DNA of 64,000 bases from Bog-793 sp963803025. Lineage in GTDB: Bacteria; Actinomycetota; Acidimicrobiia; Acidimicrobiales; Bog-793. The DNA is taken from the NCBI GenBank assembly GCA_963803025.1, contig CAWDKZ010000020.1, positions 186,001 to 250,000 of the forward strand, read 5' to 3'. Position numbers and translations under genes: made by a program. This document shows, piece by piece, positions 51,809 through 61,066 of the stretch. Under the pieces are notes generated by a model. That model searched no databases. It saw only the letters and a list, made by a program, of their open reading frames with translations, and was not told the origin of the DNA. Each line of letters begins with the position of its first letter. The stretch's first letter is position 1.

Positions 51809-52677
51809 GCGGCGTTCCCCCGGTACTCCTCCCAGCACCAGGAAAGGGCGCGCCGGGCGAGGACCCCGAGCGCATGCCGTCGGTAGGCGGCCGAACCGCG
51901 CACGTCGTCGATCGGTCTCGCCGCTTCGGCGACGAGGCGGGCGAAATGCTCGATCACGGTGTCAGAAAGAGCCGGCCGCGCCTCCCAGGCGCCGATCTCG
52001 CCGAGATGCCCCTCGAGGAACTCCTCGGCAAGCGGGGCCCGCAACGGCACCGGTCCCGCGGAGCCGATCCCGGTGCCAACGCCACCGATTTCGGGATGGA
52101 GGGCCAGGGCGAACGAGCAGATGGCGATGACCATGGCGTTGCGCGATCCGACCTTGGAGAACGTCTGGGGGCCGGTCGCGGCCGGCGCCCAGACGGCCGC
52201 GATCAGTTCGTCCGCGCCGAGCACGCTGCGCTTCGGGCCGACGAAGTAGTCGGCGACGGGAACGGTCCTGCTGGCGTGCAGCGAGGCGAGTTCGACCTCG
52301 GCACGACAGGCGAGCAGTGGCGGGTGACAGTCCCCGGCGGGGGACGCCGAGCCGAGGTTGCCGCCGATCGTGCCGCGGTTGCGGATCGGCGGGGAACCGA
52401 CGGTGCGGGCGGCGGTGGCGAGGCCGGGGAGGTCGCCTGCGAGGTCAGTGATGATCGTCTGGTAGGTGACCCCGGAGCCCACCCGGACCTGCCCGTTCTC
52501 CCGGCCAAAGGCGCGCAGCTCCTCGACCCGCGACAGGTCGAGGAAGGCGTCCGGGTGCAGGCGACCGAAGTTGCACTCGACCATCACGTCGGTGCCGCCG
52601 GCGACCACGACGGCTGCGGGGTGTTCCGCCCGCGCCGCGAGGGCCTCCGCCCAGCTCGTCGGCTGGATGAACGTCAC
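51805..52677 (-). CDS. FAD-binding subunit of the same hydroxylase
   Basis: A 290-residue CoxM-type flavoprotein. The first FAD loop is VVAGGTDVMVE and the second is TIGGNLGSASPAGD, both fully canonical. The start GTG at 52677 (TFIQPTSWAEAL) is chosen because family members begin at this point; the frame stays open up to a TTG at 52719. It follows the Mo subunit after about 80 bases and overlaps the 2Fe-2S gene. Confidence 0.9.
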   Translation of the reverse strand: MTFIQPTSWAEALAARAEHPAAVVVAGGTDVMVECNFGRLHPDAFLDLSRVEELRAFGRENGQVRVGSGVTYQTIITDLAGDLPGLATAARTVGSPPIRNRGTIGGNLGSASPAGDCHPPLLACRAEVELASLHASRTVPVADYFVGPKRSVLGADELIAAVWAPAATGPQTFSKVGSRNAMVIAICSFALALHPEIGGVGTGIGSAGPVPLRAPLAEEFLEGHLGEIGAWEARPALSDTVIEHFARLVAEAARPIDDVRGSAAYRRHALGVLARRALSWCWEEYRGNAA

Positions 52678-52758
52678 CGTGTCATGGTGCCACAGCGGTG
52701 GCGCGGCCCAGGGGCGCAACTCCTCGCGCGCGTCGCATCGGTTCTGCCCTGCCGGCGG

Positions 52759-55149
52759 CTACATGAGCTTCTGCTGGCCCGAACTCATCTCGAAGTAGAA
52801 AGGGACCGACTTCTGGCCCGGGACGTCCGGCGACGGGGGAGGGCCCGCCGTCGCGGCGGGACCGCGTAGGCCGACGAGTTCGTCCGGCGTCACCGGGGCG
52901 CGGTTCAGCTCCCGCCCGGTGGCGTCGCGCAGGGCGGCGACCACCGCCGCGGTGGCCACGATCGTCGGCGACTCACCGATGCCCTTCAGGCCGTAGGGCA
53001 CGCCGGGCTCGGGTTCCTCGACCGCCACCGAGACGACCGGCGGCATGTCGAGGATCGTCGGGATGAGGTAGTCGGTGAAGGACGGGTTGCGGATCACGCC
53101 GTCGGCAAGCTGGACCTCCTCCATCAACCCGAGGCCGAGCCCCTGGGCGGTCCCTCCTTCGATCTGACCGGTGAGTCCGAGGGGGTTGAGGACTCGGCCG
53201 GCGTCAATCGCCGCGGCCACCTGCAGGACGCGCACCAAGCCGAGGTCCTCGTCCACCTCGACGACCGCCCGCTCGGCTGCGAAGGCGAAGCAGACGTGGA
53301 TGTCCCCCTGGCCGTTCTCGTCGAACCCCCCGGTCGGTCGGTGGTGGTAGACGGCTTCGCAGGAGACCGGCTCGTCGAGCAGGTCTGCGAGCTCGACGAG
53401 CGGAGATCCGCCTGCGGCGACCCAGCCGTCGGCGAGCGCGAGCTCGGTGTCGGGTGGCACGGACCCGGCCCGGTCGCGGGCGCGGTGAAAGAGGGTCTCA
53501 CGGACCGCCGCGCAGGCCATCTGCACCGCGCCGCCCGTCATCATCGACTGGCGCGACGCGGAGGTGGATCCGGCGCCGCCGATCAAGGTGTCGATCGGGT
53601 GCATGACGACACGGTCGATCTCGAGCTCAGTCCGCACGACCTGGCTGAGGAAGGTGTAGAGGCCCTGGCCCATCTCGACCGCGGCGGTGTGGATCTCCGC
53701 CTCCGGCCCGTCGGGCGTGCGGGTGAGCGTGACCCGTGCCGTGGCGGAGTCGTCGAATCCCTCGCTGAACGCCACGTTCTTGTAGCCGACGGCGAAGCCG
53801 ACGCCTCGCTTGATCCCCTCGCCGTGGGTGACGTTGCCCGCGCCGCCCGGATAGCGCAGGAGGTCTCGGCCCCGGGGGGGCTCAGGCGAGGGGAGGGGGA
53901 CGGCCACGCAGCGCTCGATCAACTCCCGTACCGGGGCGCTGCCCGTGACGACCTGCCCGGTTGGCAACACCGAGCCGGTGGACACCGCGTTGCGCAGTCT
54001 CAGCTCGACCGGGTCGATCGCCAGCGCGCGGGCGAGCTTGTCCATCTGGGCCTCGTGTGCAAAGCACACCTGGGGGGCACCGAAGCCCCGCATCGCCCCG
54101 CAGGGCGGGTTGTTCGTGTAGACGACCGTCCCCTCCACGCGGACGTGGGGTACCTCGTAGGGGCCGGCGGCCATGCTCGCCGCGTTGCCGAGGACCGCCG
54201 GTGACGACGAGGCGTAGGCGCCGCCGTCGAACAGGAGCCGCACGGTCAAGGCGACGAGCCGGCCGTCGCGCGTGGCACCGTGCCGCATCCAGATGCGCGA
54301 GGGGTGGCGGTGGACGTGACCGTGGAAGGACTCCTCGCGCCCGTAGCTGAATTTCACCGGTCTGCCGGTGCGCAGCGCCAGCATGCAGGCGTGGATCTGC
54401 ATGTGGATGTCCTCACGGGAGCCGAAGGCCCCTCCCACCCCGGCGAGGTGCAGCCGGATCTTGTCCTCGGGCAGGCCGAGGCACGGCGCGATCTGCTCCC
54501 GGTCGACGTGGAGCCACTGTGTCGTCACGTAGAGGTCCACGCCGCCGTCCTCGGCTGGCACCGCCAGTCCCGCCTCTGGCCCGAGGGCCGCCTGGTCCTG
54601 CATGGCCGTCTCGTAGTAGCCGTCCACCCACACCTCCGCCCGAGCCGAGTCGGGGTCGCCGTGGACGATGTGCACGTGGCGCAGCACATTCCCGAAGTCG
54701 TGCAGCCGCGGGGCATCGGGCGAGAGCGCCTCTTCCATGTCGAAGACACCGGGCACGGGCTCGAGGTCGACGGCGATCCGCCTCACCGCCTGCCTGGCGC
54801 GTTCGGGGGTCGAGGCGGCGACCACGGCGATCGGCTCGCCCGAGTAGCGCACGACGTCTTCGGCCAGCACCGGCTGGTCGAAGAAGTTCAGCCCGAAGCG
54901 GTTCTTGCCCGGCACGTCGGAGCCGAGCATGACCGCCGCGACCCCGGGGCTGGCAACGGCCAACGAGGTGTCGACTCGACGGATGCGGGCGTGGGCCAGG
55001 GGAGAGCGCAGCGTCGCGCCAAAGAGCATGCCGTCGCGGTGCAGGTCGCTCGCGTAGGCGAACGACCCCGTCACTTTGGGCACCCCGTCGATGCGCGGGG
55101 CAGCCTCTCCGACCCTGCCTCGGGTCCCGACGGTCGTGATCGTGGCCAA
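52759..55149 (-). CDS. Mo-binding subunit of a xanthine dehydrogenase-type enzyme
   Basis: A 796-residue molybdopterin subunit, separate from its ferredoxin, unlike the two fused proteins at 24-30 kb. SPLAHARIRRVD opens the protein; GVGGAFGSRED, CGAMRGFGAPQ and the MGQGLYTFLSQV helix bind the pterin, and GLKGIGES near the end holds the catalytic Glu. The start is a TTG at 55149. With the FAD and 2Fe-2S subunits it forms a pucCDE-like enzyme. Purine or a related heterocycle is the expected substrate, but CO, nicotinate or aldehydes cannot be excluded. Confidence 0.93.
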   Translation of the reverse strand: MATITTVGTRGRVGEAAPRIDGVPKVTGSFAYASDLHRDGMLFGATLRSPLAHARIRRVDTSLAVASPGVAAVMLGSDVPGKNRFGLNFFDQPVLAEDVVRYSGEPIAVVAASTPERARQAVRRIAVDLEPVPGVFDMEEALSPDAPRLHDFGNVLRHVHIVHGDPDSARAEVWVDGYYETAMQDQAALGPEAGLAVPAEDGGVDLYVTTQWLHVDREQIAPCLGLPEDKIRLHLAGVGGAFGSREDIHMQIHACMLALRTGRPVKFSYGREESFHGHVHRHPSRIWMRHGATRDGRLVALTVRLLFDGGAYASSSPAVLGNAASMAAGPYEVPHVRVEGTVVYTNNPPCGAMRGFGAPQVCFAHEAQMDKLARALAIDPVELRLRNAVSTGSVLPTGQVVTGSAPVRELIERCVAVPLPSPEPPRGRDLLRYPGGAGNVTHGEGIKRGVGFAVGYKNVAFSEGFDDSATARVTLTRTPDGPEAEIHTAAVEMGQGLYTFLSQVVRTELEIDRVVMHPIDTLIGGAGSTSASRQSMMTGGAVQMACAAVRETLFHRARDRAGSVPPDTELALADGWVAAGGSPLVELADLLDEPVSCEAVYHHRPTGGFDENGQGDIHVCFAFAAERAVVEVDEDLGLVRVLQVAAAIDAGRVLNPLGLTGQIEGGTAQGLGLGLMEEVQLADGVIRNPSFTDYLIPTILDMPPVVSVAVEEPEPGVPYGLKGIGESPTIVATAAVVAALRDATGRELNRAPVTPDELVGLRGPAATAGPPPSPDVPGQKSVPFYFEMSSGQQKLM

Positions 55150-55188
55150 CGACGTTCTCTCGGCGTGAACCCTAGCGGCCCGGTCTCG

Positions 55189-56424
55189 TCACTTCGCCTC
55201 TCGGCGGGAAGGCCACCGCGACACGACCTTCACGAGCCGGCGTGGTGGATGGGGCCATCTGTGGCACGAAGCGGTGAGCCGGTGTGGCCCGTGGAGCGCA
55301 AGGTGATGATCTCCGCACAGATCGCGGATCGCGGTCTCCTCGGGCGTCCGCGCGCCGATGTCGAGGCCGATTGGCGCCATGATCCGAGACATCTCGTCAT
55401 CGTCCACGCCGGCGTCGCGCAGCCGGTTCTCGCGCTCCGCCGCTGTGCGGCGGGACCCCATGGCGCCGATGTAGCCGGCCCGGGTGCCGAGCGCGGCGAC
55501 GATCGCGGGAACGTCGAATTTCGGATCGTGGGTGAGGACGCAGACGGCGTCACGCCCGCCGAGCGTGCCACCGACCTTCGCCAGGTGGCGGTCGGGCCAG
55601 TCGACGACGACCTCGTCGGCCATCGGGAACCGGCTCGGCGTGGCGAAGACGGGACGGGCGTCGCACACCGTGACCCGGTAGCCGAGGACCTTGGCCACCG
55701 TGGCCAGGGCCGCCGCGAAGTCCACGGCCCCGAAGATGAGCATGCGCGGGGGCGGCGCGAAAGCCTCGATGAACACGGCGAGGTCCTGTTGGGTGGCCTC
55801 TCCGGCCGGGCCGTAGCGGCGCACGGCGGTCGTTCCGGCGTCGATCTGCCCGAGCGCGTCTCGTTGGACGGCAAGGTCCAGGCCGGGGGCTCCCAGCGAG
55901 CCGAGCGCAGGACCGTCGGGCCGCACGAGCATCGTCGTCCCGGACGCCGTGCGGGGGCCGCCCCTGGCGCTCGGGCCGTCCGGGCGCGCGGTCTCGATCA
56001 CCGTGGCCAACGCCGCCGGTGCCTGCGAGGAGAGGTGATCGCGCAGCGCGACGAGGATCCGGCGTTCCAGCCCCTGCGGGCCGAGCGGCTCGATGAACAG
56101 CCGGATCGTCCCGCCACACGTGAGACCCACGGCAAAGGCCTCGTCGTCGGAGTAGCCGAAGGTCGCGAGTCGTGGTCGCCCCGTTGCCAGCACCTCGAGC
56201 GCGTCGGCGACCACCGCCGTCTCCACACACCCCCCGGACACCGACCCGGCGACCTCGCCTTCCTCGCTCACGGCCATCGCGGCTCCAGGCTCGCGGGGAG
56301 CCGAACCCTCGATGCCGACGACCCGGGCCAGCGCCACTCGCCGACCAGCCGTCCACCACCGGTCGATGTCGTCGAGGATCGCCCGCACCTCACAGAGCGT
56401 AGGGTGCCGGCGCCGAGGTGCCAT
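55189..56424 (-). CDS. xdhC: XdhC/CoxI-family Mo-hydroxylase maturation protein
   Basis: About 411 residues. The N-terminal XdhC/CoxI domain has SVSGGCVE and the TCGGTI loop; the C-terminal part is a Rossmann domain (MLIFGAVDFAAALATVAK, HDPKFDVPAIVAAL, GYIGAMGSRRT). Such proteins bind Moco and present it for sulfuration before insertion in XDH-type enzymes. ATG 56424 is taken as start; GTG 56388, nearer the domain edge, is possible. It begins the operon whose Mo subunit lies 39 bases downstream. Confidence 0.92.
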   Translation of the reverse strand: MAPRRRHPTLCEVRAILDDIDRWWTAGRRVALARVVGIEGSAPREPGAAMAVSEEGEVAGSVSGGCVETAVVADALEVLATGRPRLATFGYSDDEAFAVGLTCGGTIRLFIEPLGPQGLERRILVALRDHLSSQAPAALATVIETARPDGPSARGGPRTASGTTMLVRPDGPALGSLGAPGLDLAVQRDALGQIDAGTTAVRRYGPAGEATQQDLAVFIEAFAPPPRMLIFGAVDFAAALATVAKVLGYRVTVCDARPVFATPSRFPMADEVVVDWPDRHLAKVGGTLGGRDAVCVLTHDPKFDVPAIVAALGTRAGYIGAMGSRRTAAERENRLRDAGVDDDEMSRIMAPIGLDIGARTPEETAIRDLCGDHHLALHGPHRLTASCHRWPHPPRRLVKVVSRWPSRREAK

Positions 56425-56602
56425 GCGCGCGACGTCTCGCGCCCGTCGCGCGCCTCGGGAGGCGTCCGGTGGAGGGCCGCAGCCGAGAACCGGGTCGGGA
56501 CCGATCGACGCCGGGGCACGGGGCCGGCCCGTCGTCCGGGGTTTCCGGTGCTCGCGGCTCGTGGCTCCGCGAGGGATTGTCGGGCCTACCATCGATCTCG
56601 CG

Positions 56603-57076
56603 ATGACGGACGACGATCACGAGGACTGGGTCGCGGTCACGGCCGACGAACTGCCGGTTGCCGAGGCGCTGGCTTGGGCTTCCCAGCCGGACTGCGGCGC
56701 CGTCGTCTCGTTCTGCGGGTCGGTGCGCGACGAGTCAGAAGGCCGGCCGGGCGTCGTCAAGCTGGAGTACGAGGCCTACGAGGCGTACGTCGCCACGAAG
56801 ATGTCGGACGTCGTGCGCGCCGTGCGAGCGCGATTCCCGCCGGTACGTCGGATCGCGCTGCTCCACCGGGTGGGGGTGCTCTCGGTCGGCGAGGTCTCGG
56901 TAGCGGTGGTCGTTGCCGCCCCGCACCGGTCCGACGCCTTCGAGGCGGCCCGGCTCTGTCTCGACATGGTGAAGGCGACGGTGCCGATATGGAAGCGCGA
57001 GACGTGGGCCGGCGGATCGGACTGGGCCCAGGGCTCACGTGCGATCGTCGACGTATCTGACCTCGAGATCCCCTGA
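56603..57076 (+). CDS. moaE: Molybdopterin synthase catalytic subunit
   Basis: A 157-residue MoaE. Catalytic region VKLEYEAYEAYVATKM and the PIWKRE lysine are both in place, with HRVGVLSVGE in between. It joins the thiocarboxylated MoaD to sulfurate the pterin precursor. Its usual partner gene moaD is 36 kb away at 19954. It is divergent from xdhC, 178 bases apart, so moaE and the hydroxylase set may share control. Confidence 0.94.
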   Translation: MTDDDHEDWVAVTADELPVAEALAWASQPDCGAVVSFCGSVRDESEGRPGVVKLEYEAYEAYVATKMSDVVRAVRARFPPVRRIALLHRVGVLSVGEVSVAVVVAAPHRSDAFEAARLCLDMVKATVPIWKRETWAGGSDWAQGSRAIVDVSDLEIP

Positions 57077-57366
57077 TTCGGTCGGCTTCCCGGTTCCTGT
57101 CGGGGTCCATCCGCTGGGAGCGGCTCCTCGATGGTCGTTCCAGCGGCCGCGCGCACCCAGTTAGCCTGGCAGCGGCAGAAGCTGCCGGTGGGTGAGGCGG
57201 AACTCAAGACACCGGAGGCTGAACCCGGCGCCACGGCGAGTGGCCCCAGATCACGGGGTGCTGATCTACTTCCCGTGCCGGTCATCAGGCATCCGCGACG
57301 TGATCGACGGTCGAGTGGATACTCATTGGGTCGGTTGGCCCGCGCCTCGTGTCCAGGGAGAAGAAG
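57077..57366. other. 290-base gap without a recognised gene
   Basis: No convincing ORF, RNA or riboswitch consensus was seen between moaE and the carbamoyltransferase gene. A ribosome site (AGGGAG) at its right end serves the next gene. Confidence 0.5.
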
Positions 57367-58419
57367 ATGGCAGCAACGGAGATTGTGGAAGTGATTGACC
57401 TGTCAGCGGTGACGCAGCCCATCGCCGGAGATGCGACGGGGAAGAACCTTCTCTCCGTGCGCCAGTTGACCGCCGAGGACATCCACACGTATCTCGCCGA
57501 GGCGTACGCCGCTGAGAAGGCGATACGAGACCCCTCGCGCCGCGGCCTTGCCCTGCTGCCCCGTGCCGTCATGAAGGCGATCATGCGACAGCCCTCAACC
57601 CGAACAGGAGGCAGCTGCACCTCCGCCATGCGGAAACTCGGTGGTTCCGCGGAGCTGATCAGCGGAATGAGCGGCTCGTCCGAGGCCAAGGGTGAATCGC
57701 TCGCTGACTCCTGGGTTGCGTTTGCAACACAGGCGGACATCCTCGGCATTCGAACAGCCGAGAACGGCGGACCGGCGTTTGCCGCGCACGTGATCGCCAA
57801 GGCGGTGGAGTACGGGCAGCTGTCGCAGGTCGTTCCCGTCATCAACCTGGGTGACGGGCACAACGAACACCCCACGCAGGCCCTCGGTGACATGTTCACC
57901 GTGCACAAGAGGTTCAAGAGGTTTGAGGGTTTGGTGGCCGCGGTCGTCGGAGATCACGAGCGATACCGCGCCCATCACTCCTTCATGCTCGCCGCCGCGA
58001 CCCTGGGCATGGCCCTCGTGGCCGTGGAATCACCGGCGGCTCCGGTACCCCCGTGGTTGGTGGAGCTGTTGGGCGGGAGACTGACGAGAACCCGCGATTT
58101 GGACGGGGCGATGCGTGGGGCGGACGTCTTGTACCTGGGCCGGAATCCGGATGAGTACACCGGGGAGGACCCCGCGGAAATCGTGCGTGGGGAGCAACTG
58201 GCCCGTGACTACGCGAGCTGGATCGTCGACTTCGACAGAATCCAACAGATGCCACCCGACAGCATCGTGATGCACCCGCGGCCGAGGCGAGACGAACTCC
58301 ATCCCAGCGTCGATTCTGATCCCCGCATGAAAGACGTCGAGCAGATGGCGAACATGATTCCGATGCGAATGGCCATCATCGCCCGTCACCTCGGTGTGTC
58401 CATCGTCGAGGCCACGTGA
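57367..58419 (+). CDS. Aspartate-carbamoyltransferase-like protein
   Basis: A 350-residue ATCase-fold protein, the third carbamoyltransferase in the window. The carbamoyl-phosphate motif is QPSTRTGGSC, the mobile loop GSSEAKGESLADS has the Ser and Lys of true ATCases, and HPTQALGDMFT follows. The C-terminal ending MHPRPRRDELHPSVDSD resembles the ATCase aspartate-binding segment but is not identical. It stands alone without pyrimidine genes, unlike a housekeeping pyrB, so a catabolic or specialised role is as likely. ATG 57367 follows AGGGAGAAG. Confidence 0.86.
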   Translation: MAATEIVEVIDLSAVTQPIAGDATGKNLLSVRQLTAEDIHTYLAEAYAAEKAIRDPSRRGLALLPRAVMKAIMRQPSTRTGGSCTSAMRKLGGSAELISGMSGSSEAKGESLADSWVAFATQADILGIRTAENGGPAFAAHVIAKAVEYGQLSQVVPVINLGDGHNEHPTQALGDMFTVHKRFKRFEGLVAAVVGDHERYRAHHSFMLAAATLGMALVAVESPAAPVPPWLVELLGGRLTRTRDLDGAMRGADVLYLGRNPDEYTGEDPAEIVRGEQLARDYASWIVDFDRIQQMPPDSIVMHPRPRRDELHPSVDSDPRMKDVEQMANMIPMRMAIIARHLGVSIVEAT

Positions 58420-58435
58420 CGCACTGAGCCGTTCG

Positions 58436-58461
58436 CGGCGCGGCGGACGCGGTCCGCGCCG
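58436..58461 (+). terminator. GC hairpin after the ATCase-like gene
   Basis: CGGCGCGG (58436-58443) and CCGCGCCG (58454-58461) form a perfect eight-pair stem 17 bases after the stop; a second pairing of GCGGAC with GTCCGC overlaps it. No U-tract. Confidence 0.35.
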
Positions 58462-58996
58462 TGCATCGCCGCGCGCCACTTCGTTGATGGCCCGTGCTGG
58501 CAGGCGGATCTGCCAGTGAGCACGCGCTGGCTTCACCCCGCGCCGGACGGCCTTGAGGGGCGCGTCAGCGTCCACGACGTCGTGGCGAACCCGCTCGGCA
58601 TGGCGCGTCTCGCGCCGTTCAGCACCACCGGGAACGGCGTCGCGGCGGTGCGCGACGGGAAGCCTGTCGTGGCGGTCCCGACAACATCTCCGACGCGAAG
58701 GCGCGGATCGCTCGCACCTCGAGCACGGCGCTTCCCGCCACCGGTCGGTGTCACAGGCTGCAAATAGCCTCGGCGGCGCTATCGGATCACACCGGTGATC
58801 CCTCCTCGTGATGAGGTGTCGGCTGTCCGCGCTCGGCGGGCAGATCGTCGTCCTGTCAAGGGTCCGCGTATCGGCGCCGCCGCGACCTTCCTGCGGTCTC
58901 CGCACACTCCTCGTGCGGGGTCGCACCGGTCGGTCGGGTCGCTCCGCCCAGGGTCTCGGGGCCCGTCGTACGAGTTCGACACGGAGGGACGAAGAA
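58462..58996. other. About 530 bases without a recognised gene
   Basis: A GTG frame at 58516-58767 reads 83 residues, with VHDVVANPLGMARLAPFSTT, but has no family I know and a ragged basic end; it may be a decayed fragment. The rest shows only the ribosome site of the next gene (GGAGGG). Confidence 0.35.
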
Positions 58997-59812
58997 GTGA
59001 GCGCGAAGTTGCACCACCGGGAGGTCATCGCTCAGCTCGCCGAGGGGATCGCCAATCTCGCGACCTCTGACGAATGGCGGCGTTATCTGGAGTTCCAGAG
59101 CCGCTTCCACCGCTACAGCTTCAACAACGTGCTCCTCATCGCCGCGCAGTGTCACGAGGCGACCCAGGTGGCGGGTTTCAAGTCCTGGCGCAAGCTCAAC
59201 CGCTTCGTCCGTACAGGCGAGAAGGCCATCTGGATCCTCGCTCCCATGGTCTACCGGCGGGACGGCGGCGCAGATGGCGAGGCAGAGCGTGAGATCCGCG
59301 GCTTCAAGTTCGTGCCCGTCTTCGACGTCTCGCAGACCGAGGGCCAGGAGCTGCCGTCGGTGTGCAGCCGGCTCGTCGGTGACGACCCGGCAGGTCACTT
59401 CGCCAGATTGGCGACCGTCGCCCAATCGCTCGGCTTCGTGGTCGAGGACCACGGGTTCCACGGGACCCTCAACGGCGACTGCTCGCACGCCGAACGCCGC
59501 ATCCGGATAGAAATCGGGAACTCTCCGGTCCAGCGGGTGAAGACCCTCGCCCACGAGCTCGCCCACGCCCTGCTCCACGAGGATTGCGACAACCGGGCGC
59601 TCGCCGAGCTCGAGGCCGAGTCCACCGCGTACGTCGTCTGTCGCGCCCTCGGGATCGACAGCGGCGTCTACTCCTTCGGCTACGTCGCGACCTGGGCCGG
59701 TGGCGGCGAGGAAGCGGTCGCCGCCGTCCGGGCCTCGTGCGGGCACATTCAGCGGGCCGCGGCCGCGATCCTTGGCTCACCGCAGCTCGGGGCGGTGGCG
59801 CGGGCCGCCTAA
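58997..59812 (+). CDS. ArdC-like protein with zincin metallopeptidase motif
   Basis: A 271-residue protein. The N-terminal half (FQSRFHRYSFNNVLLIAAQ, then TGEKAIWILAPMVYRR) matches the ssDNA-binding ArdC/DUF1738 domain of plasmid anti-restriction proteins. The C-terminal half has HELAHALLHE and the third zinc ligand region AELEAEST. Such ArdC-type proteins protect incoming DNA and are found on plasmids and integrative elements. GTG start at 58997, with GGAGGG eight bases ahead. No other element gene is adjacent. Confidence 0.85.
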   Translation: MSAKLHHREVIAQLAEGIANLATSDEWRRYLEFQSRFHRYSFNNVLLIAAQCHEATQVAGFKSWRKLNRFVRTGEKAIWILAPMVYRRDGGADGEAEREIRGFKFVPVFDVSQTEGQELPSVCSRLVGDDPAGHFARLATVAQSLGFVVEDHGFHGTLNGDCSHAERRIRIEIGNSPVQRVKTLAHELAHALLHEDCDNRALAELEAESTAYVVCRALGIDSGVYSFGYVATWAGGGEEAVAAVRASCGHIQRAAAAILGSPQLGAVARAA

Positions 59813-59942
59813 CGGTGTGTCGCCTCCCGAACGGGTCGCCCTGCGATAATCAAGTCTGCCGGGTCGCGTGCGCCCGGCGGTGGGTCGTGCCCTGGTGGTT
59901 TGCTGGGTCGACACGGCGGGTCTGGGTTTCGCGCGCTAGAAC

Positions 59943-60371
59943 GTGATCAAGGATGACGACGGTTCAGTGACAATCTCCTCTGACACGCCCCCGGAACCAA
60001 GCCGGATCGGGCCGCTCGAGAGCGCGTTCGCCTTCTCACCGCTCGGGGTCGTCTGTGCAGCGGTCGTCTTGGCGACGGAGATCGATCCGGAGCTCTTCAT
60101 CGAACGGCAGGGGGACCGCTACCGCTGGAGCTTCGCGAGCAGAGACGGCGCCTTCGCGCTGCTTGAGAAGGCCGCGAGGTTCCTCCGGATTGACCAGAGC
60201 CAGCTGCTCGTCGGGTTCCGCACGCTCGATGACGGCACGTGCGTCCTCCTCGACGACCGTGTCGGCTTCGAACCGTCCGATGAGGCGGCGCTCATCACGT
60301 TCAAGGTCCCGAGCACGGAATCCGAGATCGCGGACCAGATCACGGCGCGGTTCTCGGTTCAGGACGCCTGA
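59943..60371 (+). CDS. Unknown protein, 142 residues
   Basis: A GTG-started frame with no family I recognise. The product is acidic and globular-looking, without membrane spans or cysteine motifs. Segments such as DPELFIERQGDRYRWSFAS and VPSTESEIADQITARF have normal protein composition. It lies after the ArdC-like gene, 130 bases from its stop, and may belong to the same imported piece. Confidence 0.6.
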   Translation: MIKDDDGSVTISSDTPPEPSRIGPLESAFAFSPLGVVCAAVVLATEIDPELFIERQGDRYRWSFASRDGAFALLEKAARFLRIDQSQLLVGFRTLDDGTCVLLDDRVGFEPSDEAALITFKVPSTESEIADQITARFSVQDA

Positions 60372-60464
60372 CGCCGCGGGGTTCTCGGCCTGGCGCCGAT
60401 CCCCACGGGCGCGCGGCGGGTCCGTCGCCGGTTCCGCGACAGGTCTGCGGGGAAGGTCTCGCGA

Positions 60465-60809
60465 TCAGGCCCAACCGAGCTCGGCGAGGCGCGCGTCGTT
60501 GATCCCGAAGTGGTGGGCGATCTCGTGGACCACCGTCTTGCGCACGGCGGCCGTGACCTCTTCCTCGCTGCGGCAACTCGCGCAGATGCTTCGCATGAAG
60601 ATCGTGATCCGGTCGGGCATCACCGCCGAGTACCCGATGCCCCGATGGGTCAACGGGACGCCCTCGTAGAGTCCGAAGAGCCTGCCCGCCGGGGCGAACG
60701 GGTCGACCGTGACCGACACGTTCTCCATCGCGCGGCCGAGGCTCTCCGGGAGGCTGTCGAGAGACGAGGCGACGAGCTCCTCGAACCTCTCGGTCGACAT
60801 GGCGACCAT
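60465..60809 (-). CDS. Small zinc metallopeptidase-like protein (DUF1025 family)
   Basis: About 114 residues. VVHEIAHHFGINDARLAELGWA holds the HExxH zinc motif at the C-terminus, and MSTERFEELVASSLDSLPESL at the start, both typical of the short actinobacterial metallopeptidase family. The ATG 60809 is used (MVAMSTERF); 60821 and 60800 are close alternatives without clear ribosome sites. Biological role is unknown. Convergent with the unknown protein at 59943. Confidence 0.87.
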   Translation of the reverse strand: MVAMSTERFEELVASSLDSLPESLGRAMENVSVTVDPFAPAGRLFGLYEGVPLTHRGIGYSAVMPDRITIFMRSICASCRSEEEVTAAVRKTVVHEIAHHFGINDARLAELGWA

Positions 60810-61066
60810 GCCGTCGATCATCGCGCCGTGCGCACGAGCAGGCGGCGGACGCGCCGGGTCGCGTCCGGCGCCGGGAGTGCGCGGGGAACTCGCCGGCGCG
60901 TGACGAGCAGGGACACGAATCGATGCATCCCGGGATTTCCTGCGGGGGTCGACGGCCCGACGAGGGATCCGCCCGCGCCGTGACCCGGACGAGGGAGGAC
61001 GTCCGAGGTCGCCCGACGGCCCGGACGGATTGCCGACGCGGCACGCCGACGGGGCAGACTCTCGCC

